Shown: positions 1-8,758 of the stretch, piece after piece
How positions within the stretch are numbered: position 1 is the first letter of the stretch
How the letters are laid out: every line of letters starts with the position of its first letter
NCBI GenBank assembly: GCA_029938115.1
Contig: JAPYOP010000011.1
Location: 22,953 to 86,952, forward strand
DNA length: 64,000 nucleotides
Direction of reading: 5' to 3'
From: Colwellia sp.
Lineage (GTDB): Bacteria; Pseudomonadota; Gammaproteobacteria; Enterobacterales; Alteromonadaceae
Translations under genes and position numbers: made by a program
Notes under the pieces: model-generated
Database searches by the model: none
What the model was told of the DNA's origin: nothing
The model's input: the letters and a program-made list of their open reading frames with translations, nothing else

Positions 1-1266
1 GAAGGTGTTGGTAATCAGTCAGGTGTATCTTCAAATTTAGTAATTAATGGTACCGCTATTGGCGCTACGGGTTCAATGTCTGAACTTGTTGATACTATCA
101 ACCGAGATGTTGCCGGTGTCGTGGCTTCAATTTCTAATAGTGGTGCTTTATTGTTATCTAATGATACCGGTGCAAGTATTGATATAGGAGCCGGTGGTAG
201 TGAAGTTGGTCTTGTTGATGATAACTATAACGGCTTTATTGCTTTAAGTAGCTCTGATAAAGGTGAAATCGAACTTGGTCTAGGCATTGCTGCTACTGCT
301 ACAGCGTCACAACTGCAAGAGTTTGGTTTTAATTTGGCTGAAGGTTCAGACAAGATATCTGGTGGTCAAGTGACCGCTGGCGTTATTGCTGGCGCAGACG
401 GTATTCAAATTAACGGTGTTGATTTAGGTTCTGTTACGGGTACATCAGCGGCTGATAAAGCATTTGCTATTAATTCTATCACCGACCAAACAGGTGTTAC
501 CGCTTCAGCGACAACTGAAATTCAGTATGAAGTACTAATTTCTCAAATGGCTGTTGAGTCCGTATTTACCATTAACGGTTTGTCTATCGACTTTACTGCA
601 GCAACAGCGACAACACCACCAGCATCATTAGATGATGTAGTTTCTACGATAAATAATTCAGGTATACAAGGTGTGGTCGCTACAGCTGACAATACTACCG
701 GTAGAATTATTTTTACTTCGCAATCAGGTGGTGATTTATCTATCCATTCGGTCGTTGGTGATGTCTTTAATGATGTTGCTGGCGTCATTGTTAACACTAA
801 TGGTGCAACTCAAATTACACGTGGTGAAATCACCTTGACAGGGGCTGCAGGTAAGGATGTTTCAGTTACCAGTAATGCTAACTCTGAAGCGGCAAAAGAT
901 ACTGCTTTAGGTAAGTTAGGTTTAATTGATTTTGGGGGTAGTGCTTCGGCTATTGGTACTGGTTTAAGTGTACTGACAGTGGCTAATTCAGAAAATACTA
1001 TTGAACGTATAGATTCAGCACTAGAGCAAATTTCTAATGCCCGAGCGGGCTTAGGTGCGGTTCAAAACCGTTTAGCCTCAACAATTTCTAACTTAGAGAA
1101 TGTATCGCAAAACTTATCAGCGTCCAAATCTCGTATTGTTGATGCCGATTTTGCTGCAGAAACCTCTAAGCTAAGTAAAGCGCAAATATTGCAACAAGCA
1201 GGCACAGCTATGTTGTCACAAGCGAATGCTAGTACGCAAAACGTATTATCTTTACTTCAGGGGTAA
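1..1266 (+). CDS. Flagellin, 3' part (5' end lies outside the window)
   Basis: Structural subunit of the flagellar filament. The reading frame is open from base 1, so this is the last 421 codons of a gene that starts upstream. It aligns along its length with the complete flagellin at 1585-3591 (first residues here match about residue 245 there), implying a full protein near 665 aa. The central part carries Flagellin_IN/hook-IN type repeats (INGTAI, INGVDLG, INGLSID, each followed by an AINxI or TINxxG helix and an L-x-S-x-xG strand). The last 90 residues are a canonical D1/D0 tail (QNRLASTISNLENV, ADFAAETSKLSKAQIL, NVLSLLQG). A hairpin terminator follows. The promoter is not visible. Very sure of family; the exact flaA/B/C naming cannot be assigned. 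Confidence 0.95.
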   Translation, partial: EGVGNQSGVSSNLVINGTAIGATGSMSELVDTINRDVAGVVASISNSGALLLSNDTGASIDIGAGGSEVGLVDDNYNGFIALSSSDKGEIELGLGIAATATASQLQEFGFNLAEGSDKISGGQVTAGVIAGADGIQINGVDLGSVTGTSAADKAFAINSITDQTGVTASATTEIQYEVLISQMAVESVFTINGLSIDFTAATATTPPASLDDVVSTINNSGIQGVVATADNTTGRIIFTSQSGGDLSIHSVVGDVFNDVAGVIVNTNGATQITRGEITLTGAAGKDVSVTSNANSEAAKDTALGKLGLIDFGGSASAIGTGLSVLTVANSENTIERIDSALEQISNARAGLGAVQNRLASTISNLENVSQNLSASKSRIVDADFAAETSKLSKAQILQQAGTAMLSQANASTQNVLSLLQG

Positions 1267-1291
1267 CTTTTACCTTAGAAATAGAATATAA

Positions 1292-1368
1292 GGCGCAATG
1301 AATTACGCCCTACAGGGAATCTAAATAAAATATTTATTTCACCTGTAGGTTAGACTTCAGTCTGACAA
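1292..1368. repeat. Dispersed palindromic repeat, family 1 (copy 1)
   Basis: Two linked pieces of an intergenic repeat family: GGCGCAATGAATTACGCC followed by CTACAGG at 1292-1316, and TGTAGG..GACTTCAGTCTGACAA at 1344-1368. The second piece is an imperfect inverted repeat. Related copies lie at 3656, 4264, 6632, 29711 and 38433, always between genes. Confidence 0.7.
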
Positions 1369-1379
1369 TCATATTTATC

Positions 1380-1403
1380 AAAGCCAAGCTATAGCTTGGC
1401 TTT
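1380..1403 (+). terminator. Rho-independent-like terminator after the first flagellin
   Basis: Perfect 10-bp stem AAAGCCAAGC / GCTTGGCTTT with a TATA loop, ending in TTTGTCGT. It sits 115 bases after the flagellin stop and before the promoter of the next flagellin, so the two flagellins are probably separate transcription units. Confidence 0.75.
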
Positions 1404-1480
1404 GTCGTATCTGCGATGCGAAATTTTCAGTTACGAAGACGGCAAAAGGTAAATTTTTTTAAATTAATTGAAAAAAATAT

Positions 1481-1507
1481 TAAAGAAAAAATTAAAGCGT
1501 CCGATAA
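1481..1507 (+). promoter_or_regulatory. Sigma-28 (FliA) promoter of the complete flagellin gene
   Basis: TAAAGAAA at 1481-1488, 11-base spacer, TCCGATAA at 1500-1507. The FliA consensus is TAAAGTTT-N11-GCCGATAA, so the spacing is exact and both boxes fit well. It predicts a leader of about 70 bases before the ATG at 1585, which has AGGAG at 1574-1578. Confidence 0.85.
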
Positions 1508-1584
1508 AGTTTGTAAGTCAGATAACTGACGTAACTTATTCTTCAGACTTATCTGTTGATTTTATGCAAACCTAGGAGCTTACC

Positions 1585-3591
1585 ATGCCTCAAGTAGTTA
1601 ATACCAATGTGATGTCGCTAAATGCGCAACGTCAACTAAACAAATCGCAATTAATGCAAAACACTGCGATGGAACGTTTGTCTTCTGGTTTACGAATCAA
1701 CAGCGCGAAAGATGATGCTGCTGGTCTGTCTATCTCAACAGGCATGCAATCACAAATACGCGGTTTGAACCAAGCGGTTCGAAACGCAAACGATGGTGTG
1801 TCAATGGCACAAACCGCTGAAGGGTCAATGGACGAAATGACCAACATCCTTCAACGTATGCGTGAGCTAAGTGTTCAAGCAGCTAACGATACCAACTCAG
1901 ACTCTAACAGAGCGTCTATCCAGATTGAGGTTGACCAACTTTATTCTGAATTAGACCGTATCGCTTCAACAACCTCATTTAACGGCATCAACTTGCTTGA
2001 TGGCTCTAACAAGTCTACTAGTTTACAAATTGGCTCTGAAGCGAATCAGTCGTTGTCATTCTCCATTGACGCGGTAACGACTAAAGATTTAAATCTTAAT
2101 GCGGTTTCTGGTTTAGGTGAGCTAAATGGTGGTCGTGCTAATACTGCAGCGGGTTTGGTTGTTAGCTCGGTAACTGTTAATGGTGCTGTTTTGTCAGGTA
2201 CTGCAGCTCAAGCGGATATGGCAACAGCAGTAGCTGCTGAGATTAATACTCAAACGGGCTTGAGTGGTGTTACTGCCTCAGCTTATAATACCGTTGAAGG
2301 TACTGCAGGATCATCAGGCTCTACTGTAGGTTTACTCATTAACGGCACAGCAATTAACTCGAACGGTAGTGCTGGCGGTACGGGTAGTATGACTGATTTG
2401 GTTGACACTATTAACCGTGATGTTTCTGGTGTAACCGCATCATTAAACAGCTCTGGTGCTTTGGTATTATCAAATGATACCGGCAACCAAATAGATATTA
2501 CGGGTACTGCTACTGGCTCTGGTTTAGTCGTTGATGATTACCAAGGTTTTGTATCCTTATCTTCTGCTGATGGTAGTGAAATAACTATAGGTCAGTCGGG
2601 TACAACAGGGATTACCGCAGCAGACGCTAGTACTACAGCACAGCAAATGGGCTTCATGTTAGGTTCTGGCTCTGATGTATTAACGGGGGGCGCGGTAACT
2701 ACAGGAGCAGTAACGGCGAACGATGGTATACAAATTAATGGTGTGGATCTAGGTGCAGTAACCGGTACTACCGCTGCCGATAAAGCCTTTGCTATTAATG
2801 CGATAAGTGATGAAACTGGTGTGAGTGCTTCAGCAACAACAGAAGTGAAATATGTCGTACAAGTTTCGCAAATAGCAGTTGAATCGGGTTTAAGTATTAA
2901 TGGTGTTTCTATTGATTTTGATACTGTTGCAGGTAACTCTGTTACTTCATTAGACGATGTGGTGGCGGTTATTAATGCTGCGGGTATCCAAGGTGTGGTT
3001 GCTACTGCAGATGCTGCCACAGGTAGCTTAGTATTAACTTCACAAGCGGGCTCTGATATAAATGTATTTGCTGATGGTGATAATACTGCAGGTGGTATAT
3101 TTGTTGGTGTAACGTTAGGAAGTAACTTAGCAGGTGCGGATAAAACTCATGGTGCTGTTACTCTAACGGGTAAAGATGGCGCTGATGTATTATTAACCAG
3201 TAATGCAGCAGACCAATCACTTAAAGATGCAGCATTAACTAAAATGGGTATAACAGATGTTGGTGGTAGTGCTACTTCAATCGGTGTTGGCTTAAGTGTT
3301 ACTAGTGTAACCGGTGCGAACAATTCAATCCAACGTATTGATGATGCGCTTGATAAAATTAGTGATGGCCGTGCAAACCTAGGTGCCATACAAAACCGTT
3401 TAGGGTCAACTATTTCTAACTTACAAAATGTATCGCAGAACATTTCAGCAGCAAACTCTCGTATCAGAGATGCAGATTTCGCCGTGGAAACGTCAGCATT
3501 AAGTAAGTCACAAATATTGCAACAAGCAGGTACAGCAATGTTATCACAAGCGAACGCTTCAACACAAAACGTGTTGTCGCTACTAGGATAA
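1585..3591 (+). CDS. Flagellin, large form (668 aa)
   Basis: Filament subunit exported by the flagellar type III system. Residues 1-170 are a typical D0/D1 N-terminus (VVNTNVMSLNAQRQL, ERLSSGLRINSAKDDAAG, LSVQAANDTN, TSFNGINLLDG). Residues about 249-310, 378-430 and 436-490 are three Flagellin_IN (hook-IN) type modules in the surface-exposed region. The last 90 residues are the D1/D0 C-terminus ending NVLSLLG. At 668 aa it is clearly longer than the 270-500 aa of most flagellins. ATG start with AGGAG 6 bases upstream; sigma-28 promoter at 1481-1507; hairpin terminator at 3618. It is a recent paralogue of the upstream flagellin. Its serine/threonine-rich centre is a plausible target for the glycosylation genes downstream (inference). 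Confidence 0.97.
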   Translation: MPQVVNTNVMSLNAQRQLNKSQLMQNTAMERLSSGLRINSAKDDAAGLSISTGMQSQIRGLNQAVRNANDGVSMAQTAEGSMDEMTNILQRMRELSVQAANDTNSDSNRASIQIEVDQLYSELDRIASTTSFNGINLLDGSNKSTSLQIGSEANQSLSFSIDAVTTKDLNLNAVSGLGELNGGRANTAAGLVVSSVTVNGAVLSGTAAQADMATAVAAEINTQTGLSGVTASAYNTVEGTAGSSGSTVGLLINGTAINSNGSAGGTGSMTDLVDTINRDVSGVTASLNSSGALVLSNDTGNQIDITGTATGSGLVVDDYQGFVSLSSADGSEITIGQSGTTGITAADASTTAQQMGFMLGSGSDVLTGGAVTTGAVTANDGIQINGVDLGAVTGTTAADKAFAINAISDETGVSASATTEVKYVVQVSQIAVESGLSINGVSIDFDTVAGNSVTSLDDVVAVINAAGIQGVVATADAATGSLVLTSQAGSDINVFADGDNTAGGIFVGVTLGSNLAGADKTHGAVTLTGKDGADVLLTSNAADQSLKDAALTKMGITDVGGSATSIGVGLSVTSVTGANNSIQRIDDALDKISDGRANLGAIQNRLGSTISNLQNVSQNISAANSRIRDADFAVETSALSKSQILQQAGTAMLSQANASTQNVLSLLG

Positions 3592-3617
3592 GCTTTAATG
3601 GCTAGCTAGTGATTAAT

Positions 3618-3643
3618 AAGCTTCTCGGTTAAACGAGAAGCTT
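3618..3643 (+). terminator. Terminator after the complete flagellin
   Basis: Perfect 10-bp inverted repeat AAGCTTCTCG / CGAGAAGCTT with a 6-base loop, 26 bases after the stop codon. The following T-tract is only partial (TAGTCGTTT). Confidence 0.65.
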
Positions 3644-3655
3644 TAGTCGTTTATA

Positions 3656-3748
3656 TGTAGGTTGGATTTTGATTACAAGGATGTAGGTACTTAAGTTTTG
3701 TTTGGAACAAAAAACTGTAGTCCGACAAAGTACAATGAATTACTCCTG
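3656..3748. repeat. Dispersed palindromic repeat, family 1 (long composite copy, left of flaG)
   Basis: Starts TGTAGGTTGGATTTTGATTA, contains an internal hairpin (GTTTTGTTTGGAACAAAAAAC) and ends with CCGACAAAG..CAATGAATTACTCC. It is close to 85 percent identical by eye to the copy at 4264-4356, so flaG lies between two direct long copies. Confidence 0.75.
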
Positions 3749-3798
3749 TATACGATGTATAATTTTATAATGTAGCAATAGATAAAGAGGTGAGAATC

Positions 3799-4206
3799 AT
3801 GATTGATAATACTTCATCAACAGTTGATGCAGGCAGCCTTTCTCCACAAGCAAAAGCAAGTGCTGTTCATCTGACTAAAACGGCTAATATATCAGAGTTA
3901 GCTAAAACCGAAGTTAGTGCACCTGAAAAGGTTGTAACGCAAGTTAACAAGATCAAAGATGTCAGTGAAAGAGCAGAAGTCGCCCCAGAAGAAATTGAAC
4001 AGGTTGTTGAAAAATTAAACGCTTTTGTACAATTAACACAACGTGATGTCAGTTTTGGTATCGATGACCAAAGCGGTCGTGATGTTATTTCAGTGTTTGA
4101 AGCCGAGACGCAAGAACTGATCAGGCAAATACCCAGTGAAGAAGCATTAGCTTTACTAAAAAGAATGGACCAAGCTATCGGTTTGCTTTTTAGTGAAAAA
4201 GTTTAA
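3799..4206 (+). CDS. flaG: FlaG family flagellar protein
   Basis: FlaG proteins are small accessory factors encoded between flagellin and fliD that influence filament length; their molecular action is poorly known. The protein is 135 aa: a variable, probably disordered first 75 residues and a conserved C-terminal half (QLTQRDVSFGIDD, GRDVISVFEAET, ELIRQIPSEEAL), the FlaG signature. I use the ATG at 3799, 8 bases after AAAGAGG, rather than the in-frame GTG at 3790 that overlaps that ribosome-binding site. It stands between two long intergenic repeats, with fliD downstream from its own sigma-54 promoter, so flaG may be monocistronic. Its own promoter was not identified. Confidence 0.9.
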   Translation: MIDNTSSTVDAGSLSPQAKASAVHLTKTANISELAKTEVSAPEKVVTQVNKIKDVSERAEVAPEEIEQVVEKLNAFVQLTQRDVSFGIDDQSGRDVISVFEAETQELIRQIPSEEALALLKRMDQAIGLLFSEKV

Positions 4207-4263
4207 ATTAACTATATGCCAATGCAGATTAGCCAGAGTTCATGCTTAATTAAAAACATTCTA

Positions 4264-4356
4264 TGTAGGTTGTATTTTCCTTACAAGGATGTAGGTACTT
4301 AGGTTTTGTCCGGAACAAAAAACCTGCAGTCCGACAAAGGGCAATAAATTACCCCC
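4264..4356. repeat. Dispersed palindromic repeat, family 1 (long composite copy, right of flaG)
   Basis: Starts TGTAGGTTGTATTTTCCTTA, has an internal hairpin (AGGTTTTGT / ACAAAAAACCT) and ends CCGACAAAGGGCAATAAATT. Direct repeat of 3656-3748. With the sigma-54 promoter at 4420 this accounts for most of the 327-base gap between flaG and fliD. Confidence 0.75.
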
Positions 4357-4419
4357 AGCCAGTGAATAGAATTTTTTTTCTGAGCCAATGGCATATATAT
4401 ACATGATTAAGTATATGTT

Positions 4420-4436
4420 TTGGTAAGAATATTGCA
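4420..4436 (+). promoter_or_regulatory. Sigma-54 promoter of fliD
   Basis: TTGGTAAGAATATTGCA: GG at 4422-4423 and GC at 4434-4435 separated by 10 bases, fitting the TGGCAC-N5-TTGC pattern. It predicts a start near 4447 and a leader of about 85 bases. Confidence 0.7.
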
Positions 4437-4533
4437 TAGTACCATTAAGTAAAAAGGGAATAAGCTTTAACTATTTATATTGACGTTACACAATGTTGTG
4501 CCGTTAATTATGATTGTATTGGGAGAATACATT

Positions 4534-6609
4534 ATGCCAGCAATTACATCTACCGGACTTGGCTCTGGTTTAGAAGTCAACAATATTGTTGAAGCTATTG
4601 TTGATGCTGAAAAAGTACCTGTGCAAAGCAAAATTGATCGCGACTCTTCGCTTGCTGAAGCACAAATTTCAGCTTTTGGTAGTATTAATAGCGCGCTATC
4701 TACATTCAAAGATTCTTACAAAGATTTATCAAAAACTTCAAGTTTTTCTGCGGTAAGTATTAGTTCATCAGATGATGATGTTTTGACAGCTACTGCTGGT
4801 ATTGGCGCGCAAACAGGCGTGTTTGACATTGAAGTGAAAGAAAAAGCACAGGCGCAAAGTATCGCCACTGACGCTTTTGTTAGTGCTAATGATACTATTG
4901 GTACTGGTACCTTAACTATTCGTTATGGCTCTTATGAAACGGGCACTTTTGCAGTAAATGCCGATACGACCATTCAAAACATCACTATAGATTCTACCAA
5001 TAATACCTTATCTAGTTTGCGTGATAGCTTGAATGCAGATGAAACAAATGGTTTGTCTGCCTCTATAATTAACGATGGTTCAGGTTATCGACTGGTCTTA
5101 ACCAGTGATAAAACCGGTGAAAATTACGCTATGGAAATTGTTGCGGCTGATGATGATGGTGACAATACAAACAATACCAGTGGTATTTCTCGGTTAGTTC
5201 ATAATGACACCACTAAAAATGCCAAGCAAACAGTAGCTGCCAATGATGCTGAAATAGTATTAAACGGGATCACCATTACCCGCGATACTAATACTATTGA
5301 TAGTGTTATTACTGGGGTGACTATTGAATTGAAAGACACCAAGCCAGGCAGTAATATTCGTTTAAATATTAATAGTGATACTTCTACCGTTGAATCACAA
5401 ATACAAGCCTTTGTGGGTAATTATAATGCCTTGGTTGCTAGGCTAAACGAGTTTAGTAAAGTTGACTCCGATAATGGCAATAAAGGTGTTCTTGTTGGTG
5501 ATGCAACAGTGCGCAGTATTGAAACACAATTACGCGGCGTCTTAAATAATCGCTTAGATCATTTAACAGGAACAATTAAGAGCTTTGCTAATTTAGGTAT
5601 TTTCACTAACCGAGATGGAACTCTAGAAATTAACGAAAGCAACTCTGCTTTACCAAAGTTCTCGGATGTGGTTAAAAATAATATTGCTGATATTGCTGAC
5701 TTTTTCACAGCAACAGGTACCGCCAGTGATACGCAAATTGATTTTACCAGTTCTAACTCTTTAACCGAACCGGGCACTTATGATATTGAAGTAACTCAGT
5801 TAGCAACTAGAGGTACTTTAACCGGTCTAACGGTTAATAACTTAACTATTGGCGCAACAAACGATACCTTTAAAGTACGTATTGACGGTGTTTTATCTAC
5901 AGATATAGTCCTTGCTAATCAAACCTATGGCTCACTTTCTGAACTATTGGCAGAAATGCAGTCAAAAATCAATTCAGATAGTACTTTACTCGATAAAGGT
6001 AAGAGTGTTGTGCTAACAGAAGATGCAGGAAAAATAAAAGTTGAATCAAGTGAGTATGGCTCTGGTTCAACCGTTGCTTTTACTGAGGTTGGCGCTAGTT
6101 TTTTAGTCGATTTAGGTATAGATGTTCAACAAGGCACTGCCGGTGTTAATGCTGAAGGTAAAATAGATGGTGTTGTCGCCTTTGGTGACGGTCAATTCTT
6201 ATTATCTGAAAGTGGTGACTCTGCAGGTATAAAGATTGAAATACTTGGCGGTATTATAGGAAGTCGGGGCACCGTAACCTTCTCTGAAGGTAGTACTAAA
6301 ATCATGAATGATTTATTGCTAGGTATGATAGATGATCAAATATCAAGCTCTAGTGGCGATGTAAACTCTTCTAATGTAGATGGCGCACCACCTTCAAAGT
6401 TACTTGATGCTAAAACCGATGCATTATACAAGAAAATAGAGCAACTGGATCGCCAAGAAGAAGATTTGAAACTACGTATGGATAAATACGAAGCACGTTT
6501 ATTTAAGCAGTTCAATGCGATGGATAGTGCGGTTGCCGCATTAAATGCTACGTTAGGTAGCTTAACGTCAATGTTAGATCAATTACCTGGTTATACTAGA
6601 GAGAAATAA
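4534..6609 (+). CDS. fliD: Flagellar filament cap protein FliD
   Basis: FliD forms the cap at the filament tip and directs flagellin folding. At 691 aa it is longer than the roughly 450-670 aa common in the family. Residues 1-100 are the FliD N-terminal domain (STGLGSGLEVNNIVEAIVDA, then a coiled-coil heptad region). Middle repeats resemble Flagellin_IN modules (LTIRYGSYETG, FKVRIDGVLS). The last 70 residues form the C-terminal coiled coil (KKIEQLDRQEEDLKLRMDKY, LNATLGSLTSMLDQL). I choose the ATG at 4534 behind GGGAGAA at 4521-4527; an upstream in-frame start would add a non-conserved 18-residue extension. Unlike in Vibrio, fliS does not follow; it lies 14 kb away on the other strand. Confidence 0.96.
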   Translation: MPAITSTGLGSGLEVNNIVEAIVDAEKVPVQSKIDRDSSLAEAQISAFGSINSALSTFKDSYKDLSKTSSFSAVSISSSDDDVLTATAGIGAQTGVFDIEVKEKAQAQSIATDAFVSANDTIGTGTLTIRYGSYETGTFAVNADTTIQNITIDSTNNTLSSLRDSLNADETNGLSASIINDGSGYRLVLTSDKTGENYAMEIVAADDDGDNTNNTSGISRLVHNDTTKNAKQTVAANDAEIVLNGITITRDTNTIDSVITGVTIELKDTKPGSNIRLNINSDTSTVESQIQAFVGNYNALVARLNEFSKVDSDNGNKGVLVGDATVRSIETQLRGVLNNRLDHLTGTIKSFANLGIFTNRDGTLEINESNSALPKFSDVVKNNIADIADFFTATGTASDTQIDFTSSNSLTEPGTYDIEVTQLATRGTLTGLTVNNLTIGATNDTFKVRIDGVLSTDIVLANQTYGSLSELLAEMQSKINSDSTLLDKGKSVVLTEDAGKIKVESSEYGSGSTVAFTEVGASFLVDLGIDVQQGTAGVNAEGKIDGVVAFGDGQFLLSESGDSAGIKIEILGGIIGSRGTVTFSEGSTKIMNDLLLGMIDDQISSSSGDVNSSNVDGAPPSKLLDAKTDALYKKIEQLDRQEEDLKLRMDKYEARLFKQFNAMDSAVAALNATLGSLTSMLDQLPGYTREK

Positions 6610-6631
6610 CTTCTCTTAATCAGCCTAGCTA

Positions 6632-6656
6632 TGTAGGTCGTACTTTAGTTCGACAA
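6632..6656. repeat. Dispersed palindromic repeat, family 1 (short copy)
   Basis: TGTAGGTCGTACTTTAGTTC followed by GACAA; an imperfect palindrome 23 bases after the fliD stop. It may act as a transcript 3' end structure between fliD and maf, but no T-run follows. Confidence 0.65.
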
Positions 6657-6684
6657 ATTACTTTTTATATATAATCTCTTGTTC

Positions 6685-6700
6685 TGGCTCATATTTTGCT
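6685..6700 (+). promoter_or_regulatory. Sigma-54 promoter of maf
   Basis: TGGCTCATATTTTGCT: GG at 6686-6687, ten bases, GC at 6698-6699. A strong match to TGGCAC-N5-TTGC, about 60 bases before the maf start codon. It would make the glycosyltransferase a middle flagellar gene under FlrA/RpoN. Confidence 0.72.
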
Positions 6701-6760
6701 TTATCTTGATAATTAAGAGCATTGTTACTCAGTGTCAATTTTTTGTTATCAGGATTACTC

Positions 6761-8758
6761 ATGCCACAGCTTTCCGACCTTGAACTAGATATTCAAACAA
6801 AACTATTACGCGCAACCTTTCTAACAAATATGGCGGTGATGAAAAAATTCCTGCCGGAGATATTTGAGTTTTATCAAAACTATACTCCCACTAGAGCAAA
6901 GTTAACCTTTGATCACAATGGTGAAATAAACATGGTATCTGACGGTGCGCTTGTGTATGAAGAGCATGCTAAAGCGAACAGCTATAAGCAAGCAGAAGCC
7001 TTTTATGATAAACCGCGCTTATTTTCTTACAGTTTAAGCAAAGATGGCAATGGCTTGTTTGAACATGAAAATGCACTAAATAGAGTTTATGAAAAGCGTG
7101 AACAAGAAAAGCCAGACTCAAAATTTAATCTGTTAAAGCATGAACAACACATGGATTTACTCTCCATGATTGGTGTTGGATTAGGTTTTCATATCGAGCG
7201 GTTGTTCCAGTTATGTGATGTACGCTGTTTTTATTTATACGAACCCGATCCTGATTGCTTTTTTTGTGCAATGCATTGTATTGACTTTGGGCCATTAATT
7301 GAACGCTGTTTTAGTCTTGGAGGTGCTCTTACTATTAAGCTAGGCGGAAATGCTAACCAATATGTAAATGGCCTTAATTTATTTATGGTCACTCATGGTT
7401 TTTCTAATATCTCACGATTTTTCAACTATCGTCATTACCGTAGTGAAGCAACTGATGAAACCTTTAAGCGAATTTACGAGTTAGCTTATCGATTTAGTAG
7501 TGGTTGGGGATTTTTTGAAGATGAAATTATTAGTGTTGATCATACAATTTCAAATGTGAATTCAGGCTTTCCACTTATTTTAAGCCAAGAGCATTTTAAT
7601 AATCAACTTAGTGATAAGCCAGTGTTCATCATTGGTAATGGTCCATCATTAGATGAAACCATCAGTTATATAAGAGGAAACACAGAAAATGCTGTTGTTT
7701 TCTCTTGTGGTACGGCATTAAAGCCAATACTAGATGCCGGTATTATGCCTGATTTTCATATTGAAATGGAACGTACTGCCGAGTTGTATGAGTGGGTAGA
7801 TGCTATTGGTCATAAAGATAAATTAAAACAAATCAATATTATTGCCCTTAATACCGTTTACACAAAAATATTAAAACTATTTAAAAATGCTTATTTACTC
7901 TCGAAACCTAAAGATGGTGGCATGGACTTTCTTTATGAGTATTTAGGTGCGGATAAATATCCTGCTGTTGATGCTTGTAATCCGACAGTGTCAAATGCAG
8001 CAACAGCAGCAGCAGTCTATTTAGGTTTCAAAACCCTATATTTATTTGGTGTTGATTATGGTTGGGTTGATGAAGAGCATCATCACTCTAAAGGAAGTAT
8101 TTATTATCAGAAGGGCTCTCACGCTGAACGTAAAGTCATGAAAGCTGATATGACAGTTGCAGGTAACTTTGAAGAGGAGGTATCGACAACTCAACATTTT
8201 GATAATTCACGGGCTTCCTTGGAAATATTATTAGAAAACAACCCGGACATAACCTGCTTTAACTGTAGTAACGGTGCTAATATACAGTTAACTAAGTCAT
8301 TGAGATTCAATGATATTCCTGTCTTTGAGTCTATTGAAACAAAAACTGCTTTGATTGCAGGTTTACTTCGTGATGCCTTCTCTCAGGAAGAAGTGAGCGC
8401 TTTAGATTTGGATGTTTTATTTCAAGATAAGCTTGATCAATTGAAACAAATAATAGAAATGGCCGTAGGTATAACGTCGGTTAAAATTGATTCTCGCTTG
8501 CATTTAACACAGTTGTTTTCGAACCAGTTTAAATATATTGCTAGTTTTAAATCACATAAAGAAACCCAAGTGCTTTATCGCTTTCTTCAGGGCACAGTGA
8601 ATTATTTTCAAGCTAATATTATGACTAATGCTTATTGTTACCAAGATAAAGAGCAGCAGTTAAGTTATATTAATCATGCTTTGGAAATATTTCACTCACA
8701 TTTATTCTTCTTAATCGATAAACTCGTTAAAAATAGAGAAGCGACTAAAAAGCATTAA
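6761..8758 (+). CDS. maf: Motility accessory factor (Maf/DUF115) flagellin glycosyltransferase
   Basis: Maf proteins (DUF115, 6-hydroxymethylpterin pyrophosphokinase MptE-like fold) transfer nonulosonic acids such as pseudaminic acid from CMP-sugar to flagellin Ser/Thr in the cytoplasm before export. The protein is 665 aa. The core begins near residue 290 with PVFIIGNGPSLDE and continues through VVFSCGTALKPILDAGI, PDFHIEMER, PTVSNAATAAAVYLG and YLFGVDYGW, all typical of the family; N- and C-terminal flanks are mostly helical. I prefer the ATG at 6761 with AGGA 6 bases upstream over an earlier TTG. It follows fliD and meets the nonulosonic acid operon tail-to-tail, sharing a TTAA at 8755-8758 for both stop codons. 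Context strongly supports the role; donor and acceptor are inferred. Confidence 0.9.
   Translation: MPQLSDLELDIQTKLLRATFLTNMAVMKKFLPEIFEFYQNYTPTRAKLTFDHNGEINMVSDGALVYEEHAKANSYKQAEAFYDKPRLFSYSLSKDGNGLFEHENALNRVYEKREQEKPDSKFNLLKHEQHMDLLSMIGVGLGFHIERLFQLCDVRCFYLYEPDPDCFFCAMHCIDFGPLIERCFSLGGALTIKLGGNANQYVNGLNLFMVTHGFSNISRFFNYRHYRSEATDETFKRIYELAYRFSSGWGFFEDEIISVDHTISNVNSGFPLILSQEHFNNQLSDKPVFIIGNGPSLDETISYIRGNTENAVVFSCGTALKPILDAGIMPDFHIEMERTAELYEWVDAIGHKDKLKQINIIALNTVYTKILKLFKNAYLLSKPKDGGMDFLYEYLGADKYPAVDACNPTVSNAATAAAVYLGFKTLYLFGVDYGWVDEEHHHSKGSIYYQKGSHAERKVMKADMTVAGNFEEEVSTTQHFDNSRASLEILLENNPDITCFNCSNGANIQLTKSLRFNDIPVFESIETKTALIAGLLRDAFSQEEVSALDLDVLFQDKLDQLKQIIEMAVGITSVKIDSRLHLTQLFSNQFKYIASFKSHKETQVLYRFLQGTVNYFQANIMTNAYCYQDKEQQLSYINHALEIFHSHLFFLIDKLVKNREATKKH

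Noticed and set aside
2592-3020. 142-codon open frame on the minus strand within the flagellin gene
   Set aside because: It is antisense to a certain flagellin gene, has low-complexity Ala/Thr/Val/Pro composition caused by the flagellin codon pattern, and no family features.
1292-4356. CRISPR-like repeated elements near the flagellin genes
   Set aside because: The copies are irregularly spaced, variable in length, palindromic and interleaved with genes; there are no uniform spacers and no cas genes.
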